From contig NZ_FOJN01000020.1 of the NCBI RefSeq assembly GCF_900111805.1, forward strand, positions 1 to 58,090: a stretch of 58,090 nucleotides of DNA, given 5' to 3'. The position numbers were made by a program, and so were the translations under genes. Below are positions 44,418 through 54,018 of the stretch, one piece after another (the stretch's first letter is position 1; each line of letters starts with the position of its first letter). The notes under the pieces were generated by a model. It was not told the origin of the DNA, did no database searches, and worked only from the letters and a program-made list of their open reading frames with translations. The DNA comes from Rhodococcoides kroppenstedtii (lineage in GTDB: Bacteria > Actinomycetota > Actinomycetes > Mycobacteriales > Mycobacteriaceae).

Positions 44418-47400
44418 TCACGCCGACACCCGGTGGTGGGTCACCGACACGGTGGCCTCGGTGGGGCCGTAGAGATTGTGCATCGTCGGGCCGTCGGGTC
44501 CGGTGGCGGCCCGCACGGCGTCGACGAGACCGGCCGGCAACGCCTCACCGATGCAGAGGATGTCGCGCACCGAGGCCAGCGCGTCGCCGACCCCCGATCG
44601 GTCGTGCGCGAGGAACGACGCGAGCAGCGAGGGCACGAAGGTCAGCGTCGTGACGCCGTGCCGCCGCACCGCGTCGGCCAGGATCGCCGGGTCACGATCG
44701 CAGTCGGGCGGGCCGACCACCAGCCTCGCTCCCCCGATCATCGGCCACCACAGTTCCCACACGGAGAGGTCGAAGGTGACGCGGGTGCGCCAGAGCACCG
44801 CGGAGTCCGGCGTCGACGGGACGACCGAATGCAGCCAGAGCAACTGGGCCGCGACGGCGCCCTGCGGGACGAGAACGCCCTTGGGTGCACCCGTGGAGCC
44901 CGAGGTGAAGAGAACGTACGCCGGATGACCCGGTGTCGCGGACATGCCGGTGCCCCAACGCCGTTCGGCCGCGCGCACGCGGCGCCGACGATCCTCGGGC
45001 CACGACGGGTCGACGGGCAGATACGCCGCCCCGGTGGAGACGATCGCCTGCACCTCCACGAGGAAGTCGACGGTGCGCTCGGCTTCGACCGCGACCACGG
45101 ATTCAGGGCCCACGCCGTCGGCGACCAGCTCGTCCCGACGGGCCCGGACGAGGGCACCGAGCTCGCCGTAGGTGAGCTCGCGGTCCCCGTCGACCACGGC
45201 CACCCGGTCGGCGTACGTGCGGTACGACGCCGCGAGCAGGTCGGTGAGCGTGAGCGGCGGTGCCGTGGATTCCGCGCCGACCGCCAACAGAGCGGCCTCC
45301 TCGGCCGGCGCCATCAACGGTGCGTCCCCGACGGGTCGCGCCGGGTCCGCGACCAGCGCCGCGAGCAGCACGGGAAGGGACCGCGCCCAGGCGTGCGCGG
45401 TGGCCTCGTCGAACACGTCGGTGGCGTAGGTCAACGCTGCCGTCATCCCGGCCGGATCGTCCTCCCCACCGCTGGATTCCGCGACGACGAGATGGAGGTC
45501 GTACTGCGACGTGCCGGGATCGACGTCGAGCGGCGTGAACTCGACGCCCTCGACCGTCGCCGACGGCCGCTCCAGGTTCTGGTACGAGAGCATGATCTGG
45601 AACAGCGGGTGATGCGCGGTGGATCGCACCGGGTCCACCGCGTCCACGACGCGCTCGAACGGCAGCTCCGCGTGGCCGAAAGCGTCGAGGTCGCTGCTGC
45701 GGACGGACCGCACCACCTCGTCGAACGCTCGACCGAGATCGATGCGACTGCGCAGCACCACCGTTCCGACGAACATCCCCACCACGTCGTCGAGCAGCAT
45801 GTCGCCGCGGCCGGCGACCGGAGTGCCGATCACGATGTCCGTCTCCCGCGACCACCGAGCGAGAAACACCGCCAGAGCCGCGTGGACGACCATGAACGGG
45901 GTGGCGCCGGTCGCGGCGGCGAGGCGCTCGACGCCGCGCCGGGTGTCGGCGGAGAACACCACCGGCACCGTCCCCGCACGGAGCGACGCGACCGGTGGGC
46001 GTGGGCGATCGGCGGGCAGGATCGGGGCATCCGGCGCACCGGCGAGATGGTGCCGCCAGAATCGAACGTGCGCGGCGGCCTCGCTGGTGGGGTCGGCGTC
46101 GTCACCCAGCCGAGCCCGCTGCCACACGGCGACGTCGGCGTACTGCACCGGTAGCGGCGCGACATCGGGGGTCGTTCCCGCCGCCCGGGCGGCGTACGCG
46201 GTCAACAGGTCTCGCACCAGCGGCCGCATCGACTCCCCGTCGAGCGCCACGTGATGCACGACGAGCGCGAACAGGAAGTCCTTCTCGCCCAGGCGCCACA
46301 GTCGTACCGCGATCGGCGGTGCGAGGGTGACGTCGAAGCGCGTGCCGACGATCTCGACCACCTCGTCGTGCGGGTCGCCCGTCACCTCGATCGGATCGAG
46401 GTGCACCGGAACGGCATCCGGCGCCAGCACCTCCTGGTAGGGGCCCTCGTCGGAATCGGGATACCGTGTCCGGAGGATTTCGTGACGGGCGACGACGTCG
46501 CGGACCGCGTCCTCGAGAGCCGCGACGTCCACCGGCCCGGTCATCCGCGTGACCAGCGGAACGTTGTACGCGGTGGCTGCTCCGTCCGACCCCGGTCCGG
46601 TCACGTCGAAGCGATTGGCGAACCACATCCGGGCCTGCGCGTACGACAGAGGCGGTCGCGCGGGCCGCGGCAGCGAGCCGAGGGCAAGATCCCGACTCTC
46701 CGAATCGATGTCGGCTTCCGGCGCGGTGAGGTACGCCGCCAGCGCGGCGGCGGTCGGCCGATCGAAGACCGCCCGGACCGGGACGCGCCGACCGAACTCA
46801 CGCCCCAGCCGCGACGCCACCCGCGTGGCGCCCAGCGAGTCACCACCGGTGCGGAAGAAGTCGTCGTCGACGCCCGTCTCGGTGCCCCCGGTGACGGCAG
46901 CGAACGCGGCGAGCACCGCGCGCTCGGCGTCGGTGCTGGGAGGTCGGCCGAGGTTCTGGAGACCGGGGCCGACCTCGGGGTCGGGAAGAGCCGCCGTGTC
47001 GACCTTGCCGTTGGGCGTCAATGGAAGTCGTGGCAGCAGCGTCACGGCGGACGGCACCGAGGCCGGCGGCAGGTCCGCCGTGAGCAGCGCTCGCAATGCG
47101 TCGGCGCTCCGTTGCCTGCGGTCGACCGCGTAGGTCACCAGCACGGTGTCACCCGACGGTGCGGGTCGGGGAACCGTCACGGCGGCCTCGACCCCGTGAC
47201 GCTGCGTCAGCACCGCGTCGACCTCGCTCGGCTCCACCCGGATGCCGCGGATCTTCACCTGGGTGTCCACTCGGCGGACGTACCGCAGCACCGGGGCCGC
47301 GGCGTCGGTGGCCACGACCGCACGGGCCAGATCGCCGGTTCGATACATTCGGGACCCGGTGTCGGAGTACGGATTCGGAACGAACCGCGACGCGGTGAGG

Positions 47401-50400
47401 TCGCTCCGACCGTGGTAGCCCCGCGCGAGGCCGTGTCCGAGGAGGTAGAGCTCCCCGACCGACCCCAGCGGCACGGGCTGCAACCGCGCATCGAGGACCA
47501 GGGCGCCCATACCCGTGACAGCGCGACCCACCGTCACGGCCGCGCCGGGTCGCGCCGGTTCCGAGAAGTGGCTCGCGACCGTCGCTTCCGTGGGCCCGTA
47601 CGCGTTCACCAGTCGGATACGGTCCGCCCAGGCATCCCGCACGCCGGGCGACAGCGGCTCCCCGCCCACCGACGCCATCTCGAGCGACGGCAGGCGGTCG
47701 GGATCCAGGGTGGCGAGCACTCCCGGGGTGGTCGACAGGTGTGTGACACGCTGCGCCGCCAGCAGATCCGCCATCTCGTCGCCACCGACGACGTCCGGTG
47801 GAACGACGACGAGGGTGGCACCGCCGAGGGCGAACACCAGCATGTCCATGACGTACGGGTCGAAGCTCGGCGATGCCGTCTGCGCCGGCCGCGACCCCAC
47901 CTCGGTGGCGAATCGGCCGCGGGTCTCCGCGGCGAGCCCGGTCAACCCGGCGTGGGTGACGACGACACCCTTGGGCGTACCGGTCGATCCGGACGTGTAG
48001 ATGACGTAGGCGGCGGAGTCGGGGCGAATCGTCCCCCGGCGCTCCGCGTCGGTCACCGGGCCGATCGCCTCCGAGTCGGAATACCGCTCGGACTCCGACC
48101 GGGTGACGTCGAAGGCTGTCCAGGCCACGTCCGCCGGCAGCTCGGCTCGCCGGGACTCGGCGCAGAGCCCCAGGCGTACACCGGAATCGGCGACCATGAA
48201 GGCGAGCCGGGCCGGCGGGTACGACGCATCGAGCGGCAGGTAGGCCGCACCGCTGGCCGCGACGGCCCACACCGCCACCACCATCTCCACCGACCGCGGG
48301 AACGACAGGGCCACCACGGTCTCGGGCCCGGCCCCGCGCGCGATCAGCGACCGCGCCAGAGCCGACGCCCGTACCGCGAGTTCGCGATAGGTGAGGGTGA
48401 TGAAGCCGTCGGTGACGGCCGGCCGATCCGCGTGCCGCGCAGCCGCATCGAACAGCAGGTCGGGGAGGACACTCGTACCGACCCCGACGGGCCCGTGCAG
48501 GGAGGCGATCAGGCGCCGCCGACCGTCGGACCCGAGCACGTCGAGGTCGCCGATCGGGGTGTCCGGCGCGGTCACCCCGACCTCGAGGACCCGGGTCACG
48601 ACGGACAGGGCCGACGCGACGGTGGGCGCGTCGAAGAGGGCGGCCGAGTACACCATCGACAGGGCGATACCGGCCGGTCGACCGGCGTCGTCGACGCTGG
48701 CCTCGGCGGTGAGCAGCACGTCGTCCTTCGGGGTGCCGACCGCGCCGTCGAGGACGGACACCCGCAGACCCGGGAGCGCGACGTCGATCTCGGATGTGGC
48801 GGCGCGATAGGCGAATCCGACGCGGTGGACCGGTGCGTCGGCCCGCCCGGCTCGGGCGACGACCCAGTCGAAGGGCACGTCCGCGGCGTCGTACGCCGCA
48901 AGCGTCGTGTCGCGGACCCGCCGCACGACGTCGGCGAAGGTGTCCTCGGGGTGCATCCGCACCCGCACGGCGACGGTGCCGACGAACATGCCGACGACCG
49001 TGGCGAGCGCCGGATCCGTCCGGCCCGCCGTGGCGACGCCGACGGCCAGGTCGGACGAGCCGGACCAGCGGCCGATGCCGACGGCGTGTGCCGCGAGCAG
49101 CACCATGTGCTCGCTGACACCGTATCTCCGCGCACAGGCGTCGATCTCGCGGTGCAGCGCAGCCGGAACCGCGCCGCGGACCTCAGCGGCGGTCGGCGTC
49201 CCGGCTCGCTCGCTCGGCAGCCGATCGACGGGCAGCGCCAGGTCGGTCGGCAGACCGTCGAGCGCCCGATCCCAGTGCTGCAGTTGCCCGGTGGCGTACG
49301 GCGTCGGCGCATCGGGGGTGCCCAGCAAGGCCCGCTGCCAGCGTGCGTAGTCCACGTAGGCGACGGGCCGGTCGGTCCACGCCGGAGCCTCGCCGCGCGA
49401 CCGCGCGGCGTAGGCGGTGACCAGATCGGTGACCAACGGCGGCAACGACTCTCCGTCGACGACGAGGTGATGGACACACACCACGAGCACGTGGTCCGAG
49501 GCCGAGAGACGCAGCAACGTCGCCCGATACAGCGGTCCGACGATGACGTCGAACGGCTCGGCCACCACGCGGGCGACCTCGTCCGCGACCGACTCGGCGG
49601 ACACCGCACGCGGCTCGAGTTGCGTTCGCGGAACCTCGAGGAACTCGATGTAGGGCCCGTCGTCGTCCTCGGGAAATCTCGACCGCAGACTCTCGTGCCG
49701 GACAGCGAGATCCGCCAGTGCCGCGGCGAGCGCATCGACGTCGAGGTCCCCCGTCAAGCGCAACACCAACGGCACGGTGTAGGCGGAGGAGTTCGGCTCG
49801 AGCCGCGAGAGAATCCACAGCCGCACCTGAGCCGGCGCGAGCGAGAGCCGTTCCGGCCGCGGCGTGTCCGCGACGTCGGACAACCGGGGCACGTCGGGGT
49901 CGGGGTTCCGACCGGAGTCCAGGCGGTGCGCCAGCGTCCGCGGTGTGGGAGCGTCGAAGATGTCCGCGACGCGCAGACGTGCGAGCCCCGCCGCGTTCAG
50001 CCGGGCGACCGCCTTGGTCGCCACGAGCGAGCTTCCGCCCAGATCGAAGAAGCTGCTGTCGTACCCCACCACCGTGGTGCCGAGCAGCTCGGCGAACACC
50101 GTCTGCACCAACTCCACGGTCGACGACCGCACGTCCAGCGCGGTGTCGGCATCGCGCACGGGGCCGACCTCCACCGCCGGCAGCCGGCCGGCGTCGACCC
50201 GCCCGCCGGGGCCGAGCGGCAGCGCGGTGAGCAGGACGGTCGCGTCGGGGCGGGCGTAATCGGGCAGGTCGTCGCGAACGGCGGCCCGGACGTCGTCGTC
50301 GGAGCGTGCGCCGGACGACCGTAGATAGGCCAGGAGCACCGTCCCGGTCGCGGAATCGTTCCGCACGACGACGTGCGCGTCGAGGACGCCGTCCACCGCG

Positions 50401-51575
50401 CGCAGCCGAGCGACGGTGTCCGCGACGTCCACGCGGACAGCGCGACGCATCGCGATCTCGCTGCCGGTGACGGTCACGGCGCCGGACCTGTCGACCGTCG
50501 CCCGCACGCCCGTGTGCAGGGACCGACCGCCGTCCGCGGCAGCGACCAGGCCGGACGCCGTCGTCGCGGCCGTCGTCGCACCGCACGCCACGGCGTCGCC
50601 GACGGCGTACAGGTCACCGACCACGCCCGCCGGGACGCGGCGCAGCCGGCGGTCGAGCACCGCGGCGGAGTCGGCGGCCAGCGCGCCGAACACCCCGGGC
50701 ACCAGGTCCACCGACCGCACTCGGTCGGTCGCGACCGGCCCCTGCGCATCCGTCACCACCGTGACGTCGCACCCGTCGAGGTCCGGCAGCTGGTGGGCCG
50801 TGGCGGCCACCGCTGCGACGCCGTCGCGCCGGATCTGCTCGGCCACCGAGACCGATCGATCCACCACCACGATGCCGACGCCCGACAGCAGCGGTCCCCA
50901 GAACTCGACCGGAGCCCACCGCTCGTCGGCCGCGTGCCACCACAGCACCGGTCCGGCGACGGTGTCCCACACCGACCGGCATCCGGCCAGGACCGCCGCA
51001 TCGTCGTAGAGGCGGACCGCTTCTCCGTCCGCCACGGCGAGCACGCTCGGCGGGAGGACTACGCCCGGCGCGAACCCCTCGCCCGCTGCCGATCCATGAA
51101 CGAGACACGCCCCGGCGAGCACAGCGGCCACGGCCTCGATCGCCGCGTCCACACTCTCGACGGTCGGGGCGACGACGACCGACTTCCGGCGGTCTGCGAG
51201 GACCGTCGCGCGCTCCCACATCTCGCCGTAGGTCACGACGGTCGACCCGTCGCGAATCGCCGGTCGAGCCGGGTCGACGTCGACCACTCGGCGCAGCACC
51301 CGGCGCACGGTGGTCTCGACGACGGCCGACGCCCGCACGACGCCGGGCAGCTCGGCCCCGTACCGGGCGGCGTCGGCCGGAGCCGAGGCGGTCGCGGCCG
51401 CCACGATCGCGCCGTCGGGCGCCGCAGCGAAGGTGGGCACCGCCGCGCGCAGGCCCGCGGCCGTCGCGGCCAGAGCGGAGAAGCGAAGTCCGTCGGGACG
51501 GTCGGGGAACACCGGGGCGTCGGGGACCAGGCGAGCCGCCCGAGTCACCAGGCCCGTCAGGTCGCGTGGTGTCAC
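44418..51575 (-). CDS. Nonribosomal peptide synthetase A*-PCP-C-A-PCP-C-A(truncated)
   Basis: 2385 aa. Order by residue: 1-480 adenylation-like but degenerate (no TSGSTG, no YGPTE; GPGGRVDAGRLPA at its end recalls A10). PCP1 has LGGSSL (Ser about 514). C1 has HHLVVDG (about 700). A1 is complete with YTSGSTGTPKG (about 1192), NAYGPTEA and NGKVD (about 1524). PCP2 has TGGDSL (about 1575). C2 has VHHVALDG (about 1774). A2 has FTSGSTGAPKG (about 2222) and ends just after YGPTEATVS, so it lacks A6-A10, a carrier and a thioesterase. By my alignment to PheA the pocket residues read D-P-M-S-A-V-A-V-A for A1 and D-L-W-T-L-I-L-V-S for A2; I do not assign substrates. GTG at 51575 is supported by GGAGGGGA 8 nt upstream. 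It converges on aurF, and 4-amino- or 4-nitrophenylalanine is a plausible building block. Confidence 0.93.
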   Translation of the reverse strand: MTPRDLTGLVTRAARLVPDAPVFPDRPDGLRFSALAATAAGLRAAVPTFAAAPDGAIVAAATASAPADAARYGAELPGVVRASAVVETTVRRVLRRVVDVDPARPAIRDGSTVVTYGEMWERATVLADRRKSVVVAPTVESVDAAIEAVAAVLAGACLVHGSAAGEGFAPGVVLPPSVLAVADGEAVRLYDDAAVLAGCRSVWDTVAGPVLWWHAADERWAPVEFWGPLLSGVGIVVVDRSVSVAEQIRRDGVAAVAATAHQLPDLDGCDVTVVTDAQGPVATDRVRSVDLVPGVFGALAADSAAVLDRRLRRVPAGVVGDLYAVGDAVACGATTAATTASGLVAAADGGRSLHTGVRATVDRSGAVTVTGSEIAMRRAVRVDVADTVARLRAVDGVLDAHVVVRNDSATGTVLLAYLRSSGARSDDDVRAAVRDDLPDYARPDATVLLTALPLGPGGRVDAGRLPAVEVGPVRDADTALDVRSSTVELVQTVFAELLGTTVVGYDSSFFDLGGSSLVATKAVARLNAAGLARLRVADIFDAPTPRTLAHRLDSGRNPDPDVPRLSDVADTPRPERLSLAPAQVRLWILSRLEPNSSAYTVPLVLRLTGDLDVDALAAALADLAVRHESLRSRFPEDDDGPYIEFLEVPRTQLEPRAVSAESVADEVARVVAEPFDVIVGPLYRATLLRLSASDHVLVVCVHHLVVDGESLPPLVTDLVTAYAARSRGEAPAWTDRPVAYVDYARWQRALLGTPDAPTPYATGQLQHWDRALDGLPTDLALPVDRLPSERAGTPTAAEVRGAVPAALHREIDACARRYGVSEHMVLLAAHAVGIGRWSGSSDLAVGVATAGRTDPALATVVGMFVGTVAVRVRMHPEDTFADVVRRVRDTTLAAYDAADVPFDWVVARAGRADAPVHRVGFAYRAATSEIDVALPGLRVSVLDGAVGTPKDDVLLTAEASVDDAGRPAGIALSMVYSAALFDAPTVASALSVVTRVLEVGVTAPDTPIGDLDVLGSDGRRRLIASLHGPVGVGTSVLPDLLFDAAARHADRPAVTDGFITLTYRELAVRASALARSLIARGAGPETVVALSFPRSVEMVVAVWAVAASGAAYLPLDASYPPARLAFMVADSGVRLGLCAESRRAELPADVAWTAFDVTRSESERYSDSEAIGPVTDAERRGTIRPDSAAYVIYTSGSTGTPKGVVVTHAGLTGLAAETRGRFATEVGSRPAQTASPSFDPYVMDMLVFALGGATLVVVPPDVVGGDEMADLLAAQRVTHLSTTPGVLATLDPDRLPSLEMASVGGEPLSPGVRDAWADRIRLVNAYGPTEATVASHFSEPARPGAAVTVGRAVTGMGALVLDARLQPVPLGSVGELYLLGHGLARGYHGRSDLTASRFVPNPYSDTGSRMYRTGDLARAVVATDAAAPVLRYVRRVDTQVKIRGIRVEPSEVDAVLTQRHGVEAAVTVPRPAPSGDTVLVTYAVDRRQRSADALRALLTADLPPASVPSAVTLLPRLPLTPNGKVDTAALPDPEVGPGLQNLGRPPSTDAERAVLAAFAAVTGGTETGVDDDFFRTGGDSLGATRVASRLGREFGRRVPVRAVFDRPTAAALAAYLTAPEADIDSESRDLALGSLPRPARPPLSYAQARMWFANRFDVTGPGSDGAATAYNVPLVTRMTGPVDVAALEDAVRDVVARHEILRTRYPDSDEGPYQEVLAPDAVPVHLDPIEVTGDPHDEVVEIVGTRFDVTLAPPIAVRLWRLGEKDFLFALVVHHVALDGESMRPLVRDLLTAYAARAAGTTPDVAPLPVQYADVAVWQRARLGDDADPTSEAAAHVRFWRHHLAGAPDAPILPADRPRPPVASLRAGTVPVVFSADTRRGVERLAAATGATPFMVVHAALAVFLARWSRETDIVIGTPVAGRGDMLLDDVVGMFVGTVVLRSRIDLGRAFDEVVRSVRSSDLDAFGHAELPFERVVDAVDPVRSTAHHPLFQIMLSYQNLERPSATVEGVEFTPLDVDPGTSQYDLHLVVAESSGGEDDPAGMTAALTYATDVFDEATAHAWARSLPVLLAALVADPARPVGDAPLMAPAEEAALLAVGAESTAPPLTLTDLLAASYRTYADRVAVVDGDRELTYGELGALVRARRDELVADGVGPESVVAVEAERTVDFLVEVQAIVSTGAAYLPVDPSWPEDRRRRVRAAERRWGTGMSATPGHPAYVLFTSGSTGAPKGVLVPQGAVAAQLLWLHSVVPSTPDSAVLWRTRVTFDLSVWELWWPMIGGARLVVGPPDCDRDPAILADAVRRHGVTTLTFVPSLLASFLAHDRSGVGDALASVRDILCIGEALPAGLVDAVRAATGPDGPTMHNLYGPTEATVSVTHHRVSA

Positions 51576-51613
51576 CGGTGCCGTCCCCTCCCGTCCTGTG
51601 GACCCGTCACCTC

Positions 51614-51619
51614 ACAGTA
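51614..51619 (-). promoter_or_regulatory. Candidate NRPS -10
   Basis: Minus-strand TACTGT, 38 bp before the GTG start of the NRPS; -35 weak. Confidence 0.4.
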
Positions 51620-51649
51620 GTGCGCGTCACCCACCCGACCCCGGATCCA

Positions 51650-51693
51650 TCGTGAGGTCTCACGACGTTCACAGACGACGGCGGTAGTCTGTG
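51650..51693. promoter_or_regulatory. Two inverted repeats between NRPS and lipase genes
   Basis: TCGTGAG-GT-CTCACGA at 51650-51665, and CACAGAC (51670-51676) with GTCTGTG (51687-51693). The second overlaps TAGTCT (51685-51690), a -10 for the lipase gene; the first lies just upstream of the NRPS promoter. Either may bind a regulator acting on both genes. Confidence 0.45.
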
Positions 51694-51757
51694 GAGTCGT
51701 CCGGGGGGTTGACGACCACCCCCGCCTCACGCCGCGAACCAGGAGCCGACACCGCCG

Positions 51758-52678
51758 ATGACGTCCACACCCACGCCCGGGAACGGAACGGGGAAGTCCC
51801 CGATCGCCGTCGTGGCCGCGGCGGTCGGCGCCATGATCGGCACCATTCGGCACGCCCGCGCGCAGCCCAAGAGGGTCGACGACATGGCGGGTGTCAACGA
51901 CTTCCGGCGGCGGTCCGTCCGCCGACGACCGGTGGTCCTGGTGCACGGCACCTGGTGCAGCGCGTACGACACCTGGCACACCATGGCGCCGGCCCTCGTG
52001 GAACGCGGCTACCCGGTGTTCGCCCTGGACTACGGCCATCGTCGGGGATACGACACCACCAACGTCTTCAACATGGTCGGCGGCGCGGACATCGCGGAGT
52101 CGGCACGCGAGTTGGCCGGATTCGTCGAACGCGTCGTCGCCGTCACCGGCTCGGAGACCGTCGACCTCGTCGGGCACTCCCAGGGCGGCACCGTCGCGCA
52201 CCAGTACCTCAAGTTCAACGGCGGTTCGAACGCCAACGACCCGACGCGGAACCGGGTTCGCTCCCTCGTCACCCTGGGCGCCACCAATCACGGCACCACG
52301 TACGGGAACAAGCAGATCGTCGGTGCCGTCGTCGAGAAGCTCGGATTCCCCGTGGTGGGAACGACCGATGCGACGGTCGGCCCGTCCTACGCCCAGCAGC
52401 TGTTCGGGTCACCGTTCATCGCGGCGCTGAACGAGCACGGCGACACCGTGCCCGGGGTGCGATACACCGTGGTGGCCACCAAGTTCGACACGGTGTCGAC
52501 GCCGCCCAAGGCCACGTTCCTCGAACCCGGGGAGGGCGCCGTCGTCACCAACCTCTGGTTGCAGGACGTGGCACCGGACTCCACGGCCGGGCACATGGAA
52601 TTGACCACCGACCGCGCCGCAGTCGACCTGGTGCTGAACGCCCTCGACGAGTCACGGGACCGTCCGCAGCTTCACTGA
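51758..52678 (+). CDS. Lipase/esterase, alpha/beta hydrolase (EstA-like)
   Basis: 306 aa. VVLVHGTWCSAYDTWHTMAP is the oxyanion-side HG motif; the nucleophile is in VGHSQGG, and a His is in AGHMEL near the end. The N-terminus has a short hydrophobic stretch (IAVVAAAVGAMIG) after a polar start, which may be a signal anchor or poor signal peptide. It is a close paralogue of the next lipase: both have LVTLGATNHGTTY, QYLKF and VSTPP. It starts upstream of a regulated-looking promoter shared with the NRPS, so a role in the same pathway is conceivable but not shown. Confidence 0.87.
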   Translation: MTSTPTPGNGTGKSPIAVVAAAVGAMIGTIRHARAQPKRVDDMAGVNDFRRRSVRRRPVVLVHGTWCSAYDTWHTMAPALVERGYPVFALDYGHRRGYDTTNVFNMVGGADIAESARELAGFVERVVAVTGSETVDLVGHSQGGTVAHQYLKFNGGSNANDPTRNRVRSLVTLGATNHGTTYGNKQIVGAVVEKLGFPVVGTTDATVGPSYAQQLFGSPFIAALNEHGDTVPGVRYTVVATKFDTVSTPPKATFLEPGEGAVVTNLWLQDVAPDSTAGHMELTTDRAAVDLVLNALDESRDRPQLH

Positions 52679-52807
52679 CGGTGTCGACGAATCGGGGCAG
52701 CTCGTGAGGGTCGCGTCCACGCACCGAGACACCGAGACACTCCCGGGCCCTCGCGCTTCCCATGCGCGATCGATTCGGGGACGAGAGCCCTTTGTGTGAC
52801 CGGTGCC

Positions 52808-52824
52808 ACAGAAGTCACTTCTGT
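52808..52824 (+). promoter_or_regulatory. 17-bp palindromic operator candidate of lipase gene
   Basis: ACAGAAGT-C-ACTTCTGT is a perfect inverted repeat. It lies about 15 bp upstream of a TTATAC -10 (52839-52844), over the expected -35. The form is that of a TetR-like site. Confidence 0.6.
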
Positions 52825-52876
52825 AACATGGCGTCGGCTTATACCTCGTCACATCCCCGAAACGGAGTCCATCACC

Positions 52877-53824
52877 ATGGCGTGTCGCGTCCGCTCGTCA
52901 CTGGCGGCAGCAACGGTCGCTTCCGCGATCGCCCTCGGCAGTGGAGTGGCGCACGCCAACCCCGACCCTGCTGCACCCGTGCCGTCGGCACCGCTGCCCG
53001 GCGCCGCGACAGACCTGCCCGGCGCCGACGACCCGTCCTGCGTACCCGGTCCGGAACACCCGAACCCTGTGGTCCTCGTACACGGGACCTGGTCCAACGC
53101 TCAGGCCACCTGGTCGACCCTCGCCCCGAAGCTGCAGGAGCAGGGCTACTGCGTCTTCGCACTAAATTACGGGCAGCCGGCGCTGCTAGAGCCCGACAAC
53201 CTGCTGCGAATGTGGGGTGGCGCGGACATCCGCGACTCCGCGAAGCAGCTGGCGACGTTCGTCGACGCAGTCCGTGAACGCACTGGCGCCGCCAAGGTCG
53301 ACATCGTCGGCCATTCGCAGGGCGGCACGCTGGCGCGCCAGTACCTCAAGTTCGAGGGGGGCGCCGACTTGCTGGACCCGACGCGCAACAAGGTGGACAA
53401 GCTCGTCACTCTGGGTGCTACGAACCACGGCACGACCTACGACGAGAAGCAGCTGCTCGGCAAGATCGCCGAACTGGTCGGGTTCCCGGTCCAGGATGCG
53501 GCCGCCGTGGCCGTCGGTCCCTCGGCGGTCCAGCAGATGGTCGGCTCGCCATTCCTCGAGGTCTTGAACGCAGGCGGCGACACGATGCCGGGCATCACCT
53601 ACACGGTCGTGGCCAGCCATGACGACACCGTGTCGACGCCGCCCGAGAACACCTTCCTGACACCGGGCCCCGGCGCCACGGTGTCCAACAAGTGGGTCCA
53701 GGACACCTGCCCCGGCGCATCGGTCGGTCATATGGGGCTGACGGCCGAACCAGCCGCCGTCGCTCTCGTTCGGAACGGGTTGGACCCCTCCGATGCAATC
53801 GACACTGCGGTCGCCTGCTCGTGA
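52877..53824 (+). CDS. Secreted lipase/esterase, alpha/beta hydrolase
   Basis: 315 aa. Signal peptide (MACRVRSSLAAATVASAIAL) with cleavage near AHAN. The mature enzyme has VVLVHGTWSNAQATW, nucleophile GHSQGG, acid DDTVSTPP and His in VGHMGL. Four Cys (DPSCVPG, GYCVFA, DTCPG, VACS) allow two disulfides, as in secreted lipases. ATG at 52877 has GGAG 9 nt upstream. It is a paralogue of the preceding gene and probably arose by tandem duplication. It likely hydrolyses short or medium acyl esters outside the cell. Confidence 0.9.
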   Translation: MACRVRSSLAAATVASAIALGSGVAHANPDPAAPVPSAPLPGAATDLPGADDPSCVPGPEHPNPVVLVHGTWSNAQATWSTLAPKLQEQGYCVFALNYGQPALLEPDNLLRMWGGADIRDSAKQLATFVDAVRERTGAAKVDIVGHSQGGTLARQYLKFEGGADLLDPTRNKVDKLVTLGATNHGTTYDEKQLLGKIAELVGFPVQDAAAVAVGPSAVQQMVGSPFLEVLNAGGDTMPGITYTVVASHDDTVSTPPENTFLTPGPGATVSNKWVQDTCPGASVGHMGLTAEPAAVALVRNGLDPSDAIDTAVACS

Positions 53825-54018
53825 CCGCGCGCGGGGACCGTTCACGCAACGGCTCGGTCCGCGAATCCCCTAAAGACTGACGACGGGATAGTCGGTCGAC
53901 GACGACAATCGATAGGATCGCTCACGAGGGGTCCGAAGTCGGCCGCCGGATGTGCCGTTCCGCTCGAGGACGTCGTACCGGTGACCGGCACTCGAAACAG
54001 TGCGACGGGGATGTCAGT

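Noticed and set aside
46251..50324. A 1357-codon open frame on the plus strand opposite the NRPS
   Set aside because: It is a high-GC shadow of the NRPS: Arg/Gly/His-rich translation with no family signature, and the opposite strand carries clear C, A and PCP motifs.
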